From positions 37,016 through 101,015 of the forward strand of contig LNFL01000057.1 of assembly GCA_001464275.1 (NCBI GenBank): a DNA stretch of 64,000 bases, in the 5' to 3' direction. Below, piece after piece: positions 36,899-46,168 of the stretch; position 1 is the first letter of the stretch; each line of letters begins with the position of its first letter. This DNA is from Actinobacteria bacterium Ga0077560 (lineage in GTDB: Bacteria; Actinomycetota; Thermoleophilia; Miltoncostaeales; Miltoncostaeaceae). The translations under genes were made by a program, and so were the position numbers. The notes under the pieces are model-generated. The model worked only from the letters and a program-made list of their open reading frames with translations. It did not search any database and was not told the origin of the DNA.

Positions 36899-37984
36899 CT
36901 ACAGCTCGTCGTCGGCGACGACGGCAAGCGACGACGCACGCTGGTATTCGGTGACCCTGCCCTCGAAGAAGTTCTGCTCCTTGCGGATGTCCATCAGCTC
37001 GGCCAGCCAGGGCAGCGGATTGGCCGTGTGCGCGCCCAGCGGCTCGATGCCCAGGGACTCCAAGCGCCGGTCGGCGATGTGGTCGATGTACCCGCGAAAC
37101 TCCGTCGCCGACAGGCCCGTCGCCTCCACCGGCAGACAGTCGTCGATGAACCGCTTCTCCAGATCCACGGCCTCCGCCATCAACTCCCGCAGGTGCGCCC
37201 GCAGCTCCGGGGTCCACAACGCGGGGGTCTCGGCGGCCATCTCCAACAGCAGCCGGCGCAGCAGCTCGATGTGGTTGGACTCATCCCGCAGCGTGTACCG
37301 GAACATCGTCCCGATGCCCGGCAGCTTCCCCTGCCGGTACAGCGACAGGATCATCCCGAACAGCCCGTAGAACTGGGTGCCCTCCATGCACTGCCCGAAC
37401 ACGAACATGTTGGTGGCCAACAGCCGCCACCCCTCCGGGTCGGTGACGTCCAGGTCACGGCGCAGCTCCCGTGAGATCTCCGTCACGAACGCGTTCTTGG
37501 CGGCGATCGTCGGGACGTCGTCGAACATCGCCTCGCATTCGTACGGGTCGATGCCCAACGAGGAGATCATGTACAGCAACGAGTCGGCGTGGATGTTCTC
37601 CTCGTGGGCGTGCCGGCCGAGGACCAGCTTCAGCTCCGAGGCGGTCACCAGCTCCCGCACCACGTGGATGATGTTGTCGCCCACGATGCCCTCGGCCGCC
37701 GAGAAGTAGCCGACCCCCATCCGCACGATCCAGCGGTCCACGTCGCTCAGGACATCGGTGGCCCGCCACTGCTCGATGTCCCGCTGCATCGGGACGTCCT
37801 CGGGCTCCCAGTGGTTCGCCTTCATCGTCCGGTACAGCTCGTACGCCCACCGGTACTTCAACGGCAACAGGTTGAAGTGCATGGTCTCCCTGCCACCGAC
37901 CACCCGTTTGGCGGCCACCGCCGCCTCCGCGCGCGCCTGGTCGAGGACGAACGTGCGGGGACCGACGCGATACGTCGTCTGCAT
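36899..37984 (-). CDS. nrdB: Class I ribonucleotide reductase small subunit, class Ic-like (no radical Tyr)
   Basis: YFSAAEGIVGDNI, HEENIHADSLLYMISSLG, RDESNHIELLRRL; Leu136 at the position of E. coli Tyr122. Confidence 0.95.
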   Translation of the reverse strand: MQTTYRVGPRTFVLDQARAEAAVAAKRVVGGRETMHFNLLPLKYRWAYELYRTMKANHWEPEDVPMQRDIEQWRATDVLSDVDRWIVRMGVGYFSAAEGIVGDNIIHVVRELVTASELKLVLGRHAHEENIHADSLLYMISSLGIDPYECEAMFDDVPTIAAKNAFVTEISRELRRDLDVTDPEGWRLLATNMFVFGQCMEGTQFYGLFGMILSLYRQGKLPGIGTMFRYTLRDESNHIELLRRLLLEMAAETPALWTPELRAHLRELMAEAVDLEKRFIDDCLPVEATGLSATEFRGYIDHIADRRLESLGIEPLGAHTANPLPWLAELMDIRKEQNFFEGRVTEYQRASSLAVVADDEL

Positions 37985-37999
37985 GACTGGCGCGCCCCT

Positions 38000-38150
38000 T
38001 CCACGAGAGCTGAGCCGTTGCCGCGGGCGGGTCGACCGGGCTCATCCCCCTCGAGGGCATCACCGTTGCGGGACAGCGCCGGAATCACACCGGACTTCGC
38101 TCACACCTCGCGTCCTCCCGGGAAGTCGGGAGGCCCGCAGGAAGGTACAG
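38000..38150 (-). ncRNA. Cobalamin riboswitch upstream of nrdBA
   Basis: Reverse strand GCGAAGTCCGGTGTGATTCCGGCGCTGTCCCGCAACGGTGATG core; boundaries approximate. Confidence 0.88.
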
Positions 38151-38267
38151 GCACCCCCGGACGACGACGAGTCGCCCCGCCCCACCGGAGTGGGCCGTGT
38201 GCCCGGCACCGGTATCGGGTGGGCAGGGCGCGAGGTGCAGCTGCGGCCCGTCGCTTCTCGTACGCGA

Positions 38268-38300
38268 GATGGCGTTACGCTCAATGAGCGTAACGCCATC
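38268..38300. promoter_or_regulatory. 16-bp-arm perfect inverted repeat between nrd riboswitch and abiEi
   Basis: GATGGCGTTACGCTCA-A-TGAGCGTAACGCCATC. Confidence 0.6.
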
Positions 38301-38401
38301 TGCTGACGCCGCGGTCTCACAGACCCGGGGGGAAGCCACGCGGTGCCGTCCGCACAACCCTGTTGCCAAGCCGTACCCGACAGCGCTAGCCTTATCGCGT
38401 T

Positions 38402-39124
38402 ATGGGGACTTCTCGTATCAAGCTATCGCCTAGGAGGCCGATGTCTGAGTCGATGGAGACTTCGATTGCATCGACGATCAGGCGAGCTGTCCGTCGCGGA
38501 GGTGTCCGGTTCTGGCGCTCGGAGGAGTTCGAGGGGGGACGCACGGCCGTGGAGCATGCGCTGTCGCGTCTGGCGTCGGAGGGTGAGCTCATCCGAATCC
38601 GCCGCGGGCTCTACTGGCGGGGGCGCAAGAGCACCTTCGGGATGGGACGGCCCCTTGCCATGGACCTCGCGCGGGCGGTCATCGACAGTCCGGGTATCGG
38701 GCCCGCTGGTTGGAGCGCCACGAACGCACTCGGGCTCTCCACCCAACTCCCCGGGCGTGAGACGATCGCGGTGCCGTCACGTGTCCCGAGCGGACTTGAG
38801 GACATCCTCTGGGTGAGCCGTGACGCGCGCAAAGCCCGCCGCGACCAGAAGCTCTCTCCCATCGAGGTGGCGATGCTCGAGGCCCTCGAAGGTTTCGAGG
38901 ACTACGTCGACGTGCCGCCCGAGAAGGCCGTCGCACGGCTGCTGGAGATTCTGCTGTCCGACGAGGTCCGTCCTGAGCGGCTCGTGCGCGCCGCCAAGAC
39001 CGAACCGGCTCGTACGCGGCGGCGCCTTCGTGACCTGCTGGTCCGGGCCGGCCTCACCGACGCCGCCGAGAAGGTCCCGCCGGCACGGACGGCGCGGTCG
39101 ATCCCCGCGCTGGCGGTGACGTGA
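38402..39124 (+). CDS. AbiEi-type antitoxin of type IV TA system
   Basis: N-terminal wHTH-like HALSRLASEGELIRIRRGLYWRG; 4-nt overlap with AbiEii toxin gene. Confidence 0.8.
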   Translation: MGTSRIKLSPRRPMSESMETSIASTIRRAVRRGGVRFWRSEEFEGGRTAVEHALSRLASEGELIRIRRGLYWRGRKSTFGMGRPLAMDLARAVIDSPGIGPAGWSATNALGLSTQLPGRETIAVPSRVPSGLEDILWVSRDARKARRDQKLSPIEVAMLEALEGFEDYVDVPPEKAVARLLEILLSDEVRPERLVRAAKTEPARTRRRLRDLLVRAGLTDAAEKVPPARTARSIPALAVT

Positions 39125-40074
39125 GCCGACTCGGCGATCGCCCCGACTTCCACGAGGCGATCGGGGCGGCATCGGGTGCGCTCCGCATCCCTGCGCCCAT
39201 TGTCGAGAAGGACTACTGGGTCACCCAAGCTCTGCGCGCCGCCCGGGAGTCCCACCCCGACGACTGGATCTTCAAAGGCGGCACCAGCCTCTCCAAGGGT
39301 TACCGGCTGATCCAGCGCTTCTCGGAGGACATCGACGTGCTCGTACTCCCGCGCGACCGAGGCGCGACTGCACGCGACCGAGCAATGAAGGGGATCGCGG
39401 CAAGCGCTGCAACCTCGCTCGGGCTCACCGGGCTCCCGCCTTCGGTCACGGCCGAAACCGGGGTCCACCGCACATACGCGCTGGAGTACACCCGCCTGGC
39501 GGGCTCCAGCAGCGCCATCCGGCCAACGGTCCTTCTTGAGATGGGCATCCGGGGTGGTCCGACACCGAACGAGCTGCGCGAGATCACCTCCCTGATCGCC
39601 TCGTCAGGAATCCTTGACCCGGCGGACTTCGACGACTTGGCGGCGTTCGAAGTGCCAATCCTTCACCCGGGACGCACTCTCGTGGAGAAGCTCCTACTCG
39701 CCGGTGACACGGCAGCGAAGCTCCGCACGGGCAAGATCGACCTCGTGCCCGCGGGCTTCGGGCGGCACCTCTACGACATCCACGAGCTGCTCGGGGCCGA
39801 TCACGTCATCGAGTTCCTCGACGACCGAGATCAATTCCTCGGCGCCTGCGACGAGGCCTTTGACATCGGGCACCAGCACTTCGGCGCCACCGCCCCGCGA
39901 CCGGACGGCGGATTCGCCGAGTCCCCCGCATTCGATATGGCTGCGGATAATCCCGTCGTACGGGCCATGACCGAGGCGCTCGCCTCCGCAGCCGAACTCG
40001 CGTTCCCAGGGGCACCGTGGCCAGACCACAGCGCGCTCGTCAAGCGCGTCCGCGACGCCGCAGACCGCCTCTGA
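39121..40074 (+). CDS. AbiEii nucleotidyltransferase toxin
   Basis: WIFKGGTSLSKGYRLIQRFSEDIDVLVLP (GGTS...DxD motif). Confidence 0.88.
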   Translation: MSRLGDRPDFHEAIGAASGALRIPAPIVEKDYWVTQALRAARESHPDDWIFKGGTSLSKGYRLIQRFSEDIDVLVLPRDRGATARDRAMKGIAASAATSLGLTGLPPSVTAETGVHRTYALEYTRLAGSSSAIRPTVLLEMGIRGGPTPNELREITSLIASSGILDPADFDDLAAFEVPILHPGRTLVEKLLLAGDTAAKLRTGKIDLVPAGFGRHLYDIHELLGADHVIEFLDDRDQFLGACDEAFDIGHQHFGATAPRPDGGFAESPAFDMAADNPVVRAMTEALASAAELAFPGAPWPDHSALVKRVRDAADRL

Positions 40075-40117
40075 CCGTTCCGCAGGACGAGGGCTGCCGG
40101 CCTCTCGCCCGAGGCGG

Positions 40118-40500
40118 GGTGGTAACAGGGTGGTAACGCGCCCCACAGAGACCACGGGAGATGCGCGGCCGCATCGGAATCCGAAAGGCCTATTCTCAGG
40201 CGGTTCTCCGAGACGACGTGAGACCACGGGAGACTCCGGCGCCTGACTCATAATCCTCCGCGCGCAGGTTCGAGTCCTGCCACGCCCACTCAGATCCCTT
40301 TTGTGGACCACGATCTGACGCAGAAGGTGGGAGACGTTGACCAGGGAACTCGCAAAAAGCTGGTCGTTCGCGATCGCGGCTCGACACGTGCCGTGCCGGT
40401 GGTGACTGAAGATGTTCCATACCTGGGAAATGGGTTCGGCCGGCGACTTGAGGGGGTCGATGGCACGGGGATCGCGTGGAGGCCGGCGCCTATCCACGTG
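40118..40500 (+). repeat. Repeat unit copy B with tRNA-like 3' half (40245-40289)
   Basis: Same order of blocks as copy A; tRNA-like part identical to copy A. Confidence 0.8.
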
Positions 40501-40695
40501 AATACGTAGCTACGCAGCAGTTGCGCGGCCGCCTGACCCGCGACCGCCCGTCTCCGTCGACCCGGCTCTGCGGCACCCACCCTCATGCGGCGAGGCTCTC
40601 GGCGCTTCTGATCGCTCCGGCGTGGATCGTGAGGAGGTTGATCGCCGACTGAATCTCATCGGCGGTCGTGCCGGGACCAGCATCGGTCGCGCGGC

Positions 40696-41322
40696 TCATG
40701 TGCGGCGCGCGACGAACCAGGTGAAGTGCTGAGTGGCGCCGGAGGGGGTTCGGTGATCCTCTCGCAGGTGCGCTACCTCGGTAAACGCCCCGCCAAGCAG
40801 CTCGGTCAGCGACCTCGAGTCGTGGCGCTGCACCGGCAGCCCTGAGCAGCGTTCGGGACCGTCCGGTGCGAACGTCGCGATCACGACGTGCCCGCCGGGC
40901 ACAATGGTGTTCCGGGCCAGTTCCGCATAGCGAGCCTGATCTGGAGGGTCGGTCAGGAAGTGCAGCACCGCCCGGTCATGCCAGATCGCGTAGCGGCGCG
41001 GGGAGGTCAGCGCCAGGAGATCCCCATGAAGCCAGGTGATCCGGTGGGCTTGCTCGCCAAGCGCCGCCCTGGCTGCGTCAAGGGCCGCCCGCGAGAGGTC
41101 CAGCACCGTGATGTCGGTGTGCCCGAGGCTCAGGAGCGACGCCGCGAGGGGTGACGCCCCACCGCCGACATCGATGATCGCCGCGTCCACTGGCGGATTC
41201 AGGTCGGCAATGAGCCTCAGCGACATGCCGGCGTCCTGCTGAAACCAGCTGACGCGGTCCTCCCCCTTCGCGTACGCCGCATCCCAGTGCGCCGCCGCGT
41301 CTCCCCCGTGGATCTCGTTCAC
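40696..41322 (-). CDS. Class I SAM-dependent methyltransferase
   Basis: AIIDVGGGASPLAASLLSLGHTDITVLDLS. Confidence 0.9.
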   Translation of the reverse strand: MNEIHGGDAAAHWDAAYAKGEDRVSWFQQDAGMSLRLIADLNPPVDAAIIDVGGGASPLAASLLSLGHTDITVLDLSRAALDAARAALGEQAHRITWLHGDLLALTSPRRYAIWHDRAVLHFLTDPPDQARYAELARNTIVPGGHVVIATFAPDGPERCSGLPVQRHDSRSLTELLGGAFTEVAHLREDHRTPSGATQHFTWFVARRT

Positions 41323-41370
41323 GCCGACAGGCTACGCCGAATCGCGCCCGAGCCGGTCGGCCGCAACCGG

Positions 41371-42804
41371 TCAACTGAACCGCTGGTCCGAGGACCGTTC
41401 GCTTCCCGGCGCCGGGAGGCGGGCAGCCAGCGAGCGAGGGAACCTCACGCCGACCGCACCCCCGGTCCCCGGGGCCCGTCGCCGCCGCAGCAGCGTGATC
41501 ACGAGGATGAGCGCACCGAGTCCCCACCCGAGGTGCGGCGGCCATTCGGGCGCGGGGTCGAGCCACCACTGGAGGTAGAGGAACGGGGCCGCCGAGGCGA
41601 TGACCACGGCGGGTGCCGCGATCCAGGCGGACATCAGTGGAACGAGGGCCAGCGGTGCGAGCAGGTACCAGGGGTAGCTCGGCGAGCCCAGCAGGAACGC
41701 GACCACCAGCAGCAGCCCGGCCCGGTCGAGCATCGCCCGGGCGTCGTCCCGAGGATCCCGCAGGCACCACACCGCGACGCCGCCGACGATGAGCGCGGCG
41801 AGCACGGGATACCAGCGGTCGGCGGTGACGGGACCGATGTCCAGCGGCCCGGTGAATCGCTCCGCCTGAGCGAGCAGGTAGTAGCGCCGGCCGTCGGCGA
41901 ACCCCTCCTCGTCGAGATAGCCGGGGAGATAGCCGAGGACGCCGCTGCCGACCCCCAGATACGGAAGGTAGGCCGCGACCGCCGTGACGCCGAACGCGGC
42001 GGGGAGTCGCCACATGCGTCGGCCGCGGCCCGCGACCGCTGGCAGGGCCGCCGCAACGGACGGTTTGACCAGGGCGCCGGCGGCCAGCAGCACGCCGCCG
42101 AGGCCATCCCGGCGGCGTCCGGCCACCGCGACCAGCGCCGCCAGGAGCAGCAGCACCGCGACGGCATCGACGTGGCCGCTGCGGCCGACCTCCATCACCC
42201 CGAGCGGATGCCATCCGTAGAGCAGTGCCCAGGCCGGGGGCCGGCCGATGCGCGCCAGCAGGATCCCGATGAGCAACACGCTCAGCACGTCCAGGACGCT
42301 GAAGGCCAGCTTGACGCGTGTGACCGTGTCCAGGCCGAGTTGGTGCAGTCCGGCGAACACCCCCTGCGCGACCGGTGGATAGATCGTGGGGTCGTCGATG
42401 TGGTTGATGTTCGGATGGACCACCGGGTCCCGCAGGGCGGACAGGCGCGGGTCGTCCGGGGCGTACCGGTAGGGGTTGATCCCGGCGGCCTGGACCCGGC
42501 CGTCCCAGACGTAGCGGTTGATGTCACCGGACAGATCGGGGGGGTTCGGCACCAGGACCAGTCGTGCGCCGAACGCGACGACGAGCACGAGGAGGAACAC
42601 CGCCCGGCCGCGGGGACGGCGGGTGACCACCCACACGCCCGCAAGTGCCCACAGCGCGAGCCCGACGGCCACGGCGGCGGAGTAGCTCCCGGGGTGCTCG
42701 CGGCTGAGATCCCACGTGCCCGACCAGGCCGCCACCCCGATCACGGCCGCACCCATGCCGGCCAGGACCGCGAGATCCGGCCGGGTGCCGCGCCGATTCG
42801 TCAT
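41371..42804 (-). CDS. Polytopic membrane glycosyltransferase (GT87/mannosyltransferase-like)
   Basis: Multiple TM segments; DLSGDINRYVWDGRVQAAGINPYRYAPDDP. Confidence 0.75.
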   Translation of the reverse strand: MTNRRGTRPDLAVLAGMGAAVIGVAAWSGTWDLSREHPGSYSAAVAVGLALWALAGVWVVTRRPRGRAVFLLVLVVAFGARLVLVPNPPDLSGDINRYVWDGRVQAAGINPYRYAPDDPRLSALRDPVVHPNINHIDDPTIYPPVAQGVFAGLHQLGLDTVTRVKLAFSVLDVLSVLLIGILLARIGRPPAWALLYGWHPLGVMEVGRSGHVDAVAVLLLLAALVAVAGRRRDGLGGVLLAAGALVKPSVAAALPAVAGRGRRMWRLPAAFGVTAVAAYLPYLGVGSGVLGYLPGYLDEEGFADGRRYYLLAQAERFTGPLDIGPVTADRWYPVLAALIVGGVAVWCLRDPRDDARAMLDRAGLLLVVAFLLGSPSYPWYLLAPLALVPLMSAWIAAPAVVIASAAPFLYLQWWLDPAPEWPPHLGWGLGALILVITLLRRRRAPGTGGAVGVRFPRSLAARLPAPGSERSSDQRFS

Positions 42805-43925
42805 CCGGGGGCGACGGCCTGGATGATCCCGCGGCCCCGCAGCCCGCGTTCGGCGGCCCCGAAGTACTCGGTGATGTCGCCCTGGCCCGCGACCCAGCCC
42901 AGGTACCGGGCGATGCCGTCGGCAAGCGCCACCCGGGGGGCGTATCCCGCGGCGGCCGCGAGGGACGTGTCGGAGGTGAGGTGGCGCATCTCGCCCGGGC
43001 GGAACTCGCCGTGCACCTCCGCGGCGATGTCGATACCAAGCGCCGCCGACACCAGCCGTGCGACGTCCGCGATGGTGGTGGGGGTGCCGCTGCCGATGTT
43101 GACCGCGAGCCCGTCCAGCGCATCGGTGGTCGCCGCCAGGAGGTTCGCTTCGGCGACGTCCTCCACGAAGACCAGATCCCGTGTCTGCAGGCCGTCCTCG
43201 TAGAGCACCGGCGGCAGCCCGTTGAGCAACCGCGTCGCGAAGATGGCGATCACCCCGGTATAGGGGTTGAACAGCGACTGCCGCGGGCCGTACGTGCAGG
43301 AGTAGCGGAGCGCCACGGCGGGGATGCCGGTCTGCCGGGACCAGCCGAGGGTGAGCTGCTCCTGGTCGAGCTTGGTGATCGCGTAGGTGTTCTGGCCACC
43401 GACGGGCGCCCCTTCGGGGGTCGGCACGGACACCACGTCCGCGCCGCAGAGGGGACATGTCGGGGCGAACCGACCGCTCCGCAGGCGATCAAGCGCCCGT
43501 GCGCCGGGGAAGACGACCCCATGCACGGCGCATTCGCCGGCACCCTCCCGGTAGACCGCCTGGGAGGAGGCCACCACCACCTTCCGCACGGGCAGCCGGC
43601 TGTCGCGGATCGCCTCGAGCAGATGCGCGGTCCCGAGGCTGTTGACCGACACGAACTTGGCGATCTCGGGCATGTAACCCCCATAGGCCGCCTGGTGGAA
43701 CACCACATCGACGCCGCGCAGCGCACGCTCCACGGCGTCCCGGTCGCGGATGTCCGCGTGATGGAAGTCCACGTCATCGGGTATCCAGGCGGGACGGTCG
43801 CCACGGTGGGTCACCTGCTCGAGGTTGTCGAGGACCCGGACCCGGTGGCCGTCCCGGAGTAAGCGGTCGACCAGGTGCGAGCCGATCAGGCCCGCGCCGC
43901 CGGTCACCAGCGCGAGCTCGGTCAT
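42801..43925 (-). CDS. NAD-dependent epimerase/dehydratase (SDR)
   Basis: ALVTGGAGLIGSHLVDRLL; NTYAITKLDQE (YxxxK). Confidence 0.92.
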   Translation of the reverse strand: MTELALVTGGAGLIGSHLVDRLLRDGHRVRVLDNLEQVTHRGDRPAWIPDDVDFHHADIRDRDAVERALRGVDVVFHQAAYGGYMPEIAKFVSVNSLGTAHLLEAIRDSRLPVRKVVVASSQAVYREGAGECAVHGVVFPGARALDRLRSGRFAPTCPLCGADVVSVPTPEGAPVGGQNTYAITKLDQEQLTLGWSRQTGIPAVALRYSCTYGPRQSLFNPYTGVIAIFATRLLNGLPPVLYEDGLQTRDLVFVEDVAEANLLAATTDALDGLAVNIGSGTPTTIADVARLVSAALGIDIAAEVHGEFRPGEMRHLTSDTSLAAAAGYAPRVALADGIARYLGWVAGQGDITEYFGAAERGLRGRGIIQAVAPG

Positions 43926-44575
43926 GTCCCGACCCCGGCGAGGCGCCCGAGTGCGGCGCACGTCGCCTCGCCCCCGGGGTGCCGCGCGAGCTCCTCTCTG
44001 AGGAGCGCGAGGTCCGTGACCTCGTCGACGTCGAAGGTCGCCTCCAGCAGCCCCACCGATACCCGGGCGTCCTCCGCGGCGACCAGGATCCGATCGAGTA
44101 CCGTGGCCGTGCTCATGGGGACGCCCGCGAGGACGTCGTGCCAGCCGCGCATGCCGATCAGGTAGTACCCGCCGTCGAAGGTCGGGCCGAGCACCAGATC
44201 CCGGTGGTCCAGCAGGTCGAACGCCCGGTCGACGACCGAGCGCCGCAGATGTGGGGAGTCGGAGCCGATCAGGACCGTGCGGTCCTCCCCCCGGCACCGC
44301 GCGGTGGAGAACAGGAAGCGCTGGCGGTCGGTCCAGTCGCCCTCCCCCTGCCCGAGGACCGAGACGAACCGTCGCCCCGCCAGCAGCGGTGCGAACTCCT
44401 CCCACGCTGTCACCGGTGTGACGAACCAGCCCGCCGTGGGGAACTCGGTCGCCAGGTCACGCACGAATGCGCGGTAGAGGGCGACCGCGGCCGCCGAGCC
44501 GATCCCGTGCGCCAGGCGGGTCTTCACCTCACCCTCCCGAGGCGCCTTGGCCGCGATGTACAGGCGGCGGGTCAT
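43922..44575 (-). CDS. TIGR04282/DUF2064-family glycosyltransferase
   Basis: AKAPREGEVKTRLAHGIGSAAAVALY, GSDSPHL, LGPTFDGGYYLIGM. Confidence 0.85.
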   Translation of the reverse strand: MTRRLYIAAKAPREGEVKTRLAHGIGSAAAVALYRAFVRDLATEFPTAGWFVTPVTAWEEFAPLLAGRRFVSVLGQGEGDWTDRQRFLFSTARCRGEDRTVLIGSDSPHLRRSVVDRAFDLLDHRDLVLGPTFDGGYYLIGMRGWHDVLAGVPMSTATVLDRILVAAEDARVSVGLLEATFDVDEVTDLALLREELARHPGGEATCAALGRLAGVGT

Positions 44576-45324
44576 CGGGCCGGCGCGGCCGGCCGCCACC
44601 GCGAATGCCGCAGGATCGCCCGGGTGATGAAGATCGCCGCGCCCACCGAGCCGCGCAGCGTCCCACCCACCTTCGACACGCCGACGCGCCGGCGGTAGGA
44701 GACCGGGACCTCGAGATAGCGCAGGCCCGCCCGCCGGGACTTGACGACCATCTCCGTCGACCAGCCGTAGGTCATCTCACACATCTCGAGGCGCAGCAGG
44801 TCATCTCGCCGGATCGCGCGGAACGGTCCGAGGTCACTCACGCGCACCCCGTGCAGCGACCGCAGCAGCGCTGATGCGACCCGGTTCCCCGCCACCTGTT
44901 GTGCCGTCATGGCCCCCGTCTCGCGCCCCGACGCCACGCGGCAACCCACCACCAGGTCGGCGTCGCCGTCCAGGATGGGTGTGACGATGCGCGGAAGCTC
45001 CGCCGGGTCATCCGCGGCGTCCCCGTCCAGCAGCACGATCACATCGGCTCCCTCGGCGGCCGCGACGCCCGCGTGGCACGCGCGCCCGTATCCGCGGATC
45101 GGTTCGCTCACCACGGTCGCGCCCGCGGCCGCCGCCACCATGGCGGTCTGGTCGTGCGATCCGTTGTCCACGACGATGACGCGGTCGATCAGCGGCTGCG
45201 CCCTCAACGCCGCAACCACCGCGCCGATCGCCTGCGCTTCATCGAGCGCCGGAACGACCGCGACGACACCCGTACCGCCTGGCGTGGGCGCCTCGGCGCC
45301 CGCCGTCCCGCGGCTCACGCCCAC
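44572..45324 (-). CDS. Glycosyltransferase family 2
   Basis: VVPALDEAQAIGAVV, VVDNGSHDQT, VLLDGDAADDP. Confidence 0.92.
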   Translation of the reverse strand: MGVSRGTAGAEAPTPGGTGVVAVVPALDEAQAIGAVVAALRAQPLIDRVIVVDNGSHDQTAMVAAAAGATVVSEPIRGYGRACHAGVAAAEGADVIVLLDGDAADDPAELPRIVTPILDGDADLVVGCRVASGRETGAMTAQQVAGNRVASALLRSLHGVRVSDLGPFRAIRRDDLLRLEMCEMTYGWSTEMVVKSRRAGLRYLEVPVSYRRRVGVSKVGGTLRGSVGAAIFITRAILRHSRWRPAAPAR

Positions 45325-45379
45325 CCGGGTGCCAGGGCCCGGGCCACAAAGGACATACCGGAAGCGAGCGGTGCGGACC

Positions 45380-45928
45380 TCACAGCGGCCACCGCATCAG
45401 CGTCGGCCGGCTCCGGATGATGCGGCCATCGAGCCCCCACACCCGGCCGGCCGGGATGAGCGCGAGGACCACCAGGGGCACCCACTCATGGGGCTGCTCG
45501 AACATCCACCGGCTGCTGGTGAAGTACAGCGCGGCGAGGAACAGCTGCTGCCCAAGGCCTGCGAGTGCCGCCAGCCGTGTCAGCAGACCGAGGATCAGCA
45601 GCGCGCCAATCCCGAGCTCCATCAGCGTCACCAACCACTGCATCACGCCCCAGTTGGCGACGAACACGTGCTCGGCGACCCATCCGACCAGCGGCAGGTC
45701 CGTGCGGGCGCCCTCGTTCTCGAGGATCACGCGCGCCAGGTCCCGATCGATCAGCGTCCCCTTGTACGGGCCCACCGACACGGTCGTGAAGTCGAAGAGC
45801 TTGGAGATCCCGTTGGTGAACAGGATCACTCCGAAGAAGATCCGGATCACCGCCATGCCGCGAGCGAGGAGGTCCGCGTCGAGGAGCGGACCGGCGGGGG
45901 CGGGTGACCGGCTCAGCAGGTGGCGCAT
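45380..45928 (-). CDS. DoxX-like membrane protein
   Basis: RIFFGVILFTNGISKLFDF; four TM segments. Confidence 0.7.
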   Translation of the reverse strand: MRHLLSRSPAPAGPLLDADLLARGMAVIRIFFGVILFTNGISKLFDFTTVSVGPYKGTLIDRDLARVILENEGARTDLPLVGWVAEHVFVANWGVMQWLVTLMELGIGALLILGLLTRLAALAGLGQQLFLAALYFTSSRWMFEQPHEWVPLVVLALIPAGRVWGLDGRIIRSRPTLMRWPL

Positions 45929-46168
45929 GGTGTCCTTCCTGGACGTGGGCGGAGAGGTCGCCGACCGGGTCGGGCAGCGCGGCCAGACGCCGACGCGCCG
46001 CACCATGACAGCGTCCCCTCTCCCGGGCCATTACGCAGTCCTTAACCCCGCCCGGCGCCGGGCCCGGCGCCCCCGGCGTGTTCAGCGCAGCGTAAGCATT
46101 GCCCCATTGCCCGCCCGGTCAGCGCTCGTGAGGATCCGCCACGAGCAATCAACCGGAGGTGGGATGAC

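Noticed and set aside
16345-40290. A single large integrative element bounded by repeat copies A and B
   Set aside because: The interval contains ordinary core-type genes (efeUOB, hmuTUV, metE, nrdAB) and no integrase, relaxase or phage genes were seen
40583-40699. 38-aa ORF overlapping the methyltransferase stop (MSRATDAGPGTTADEIQSAINLLTIHAGAIRSAESLAA)
   Set aside because: Too short and family-less to call, although the ATGA overlap is suggestive
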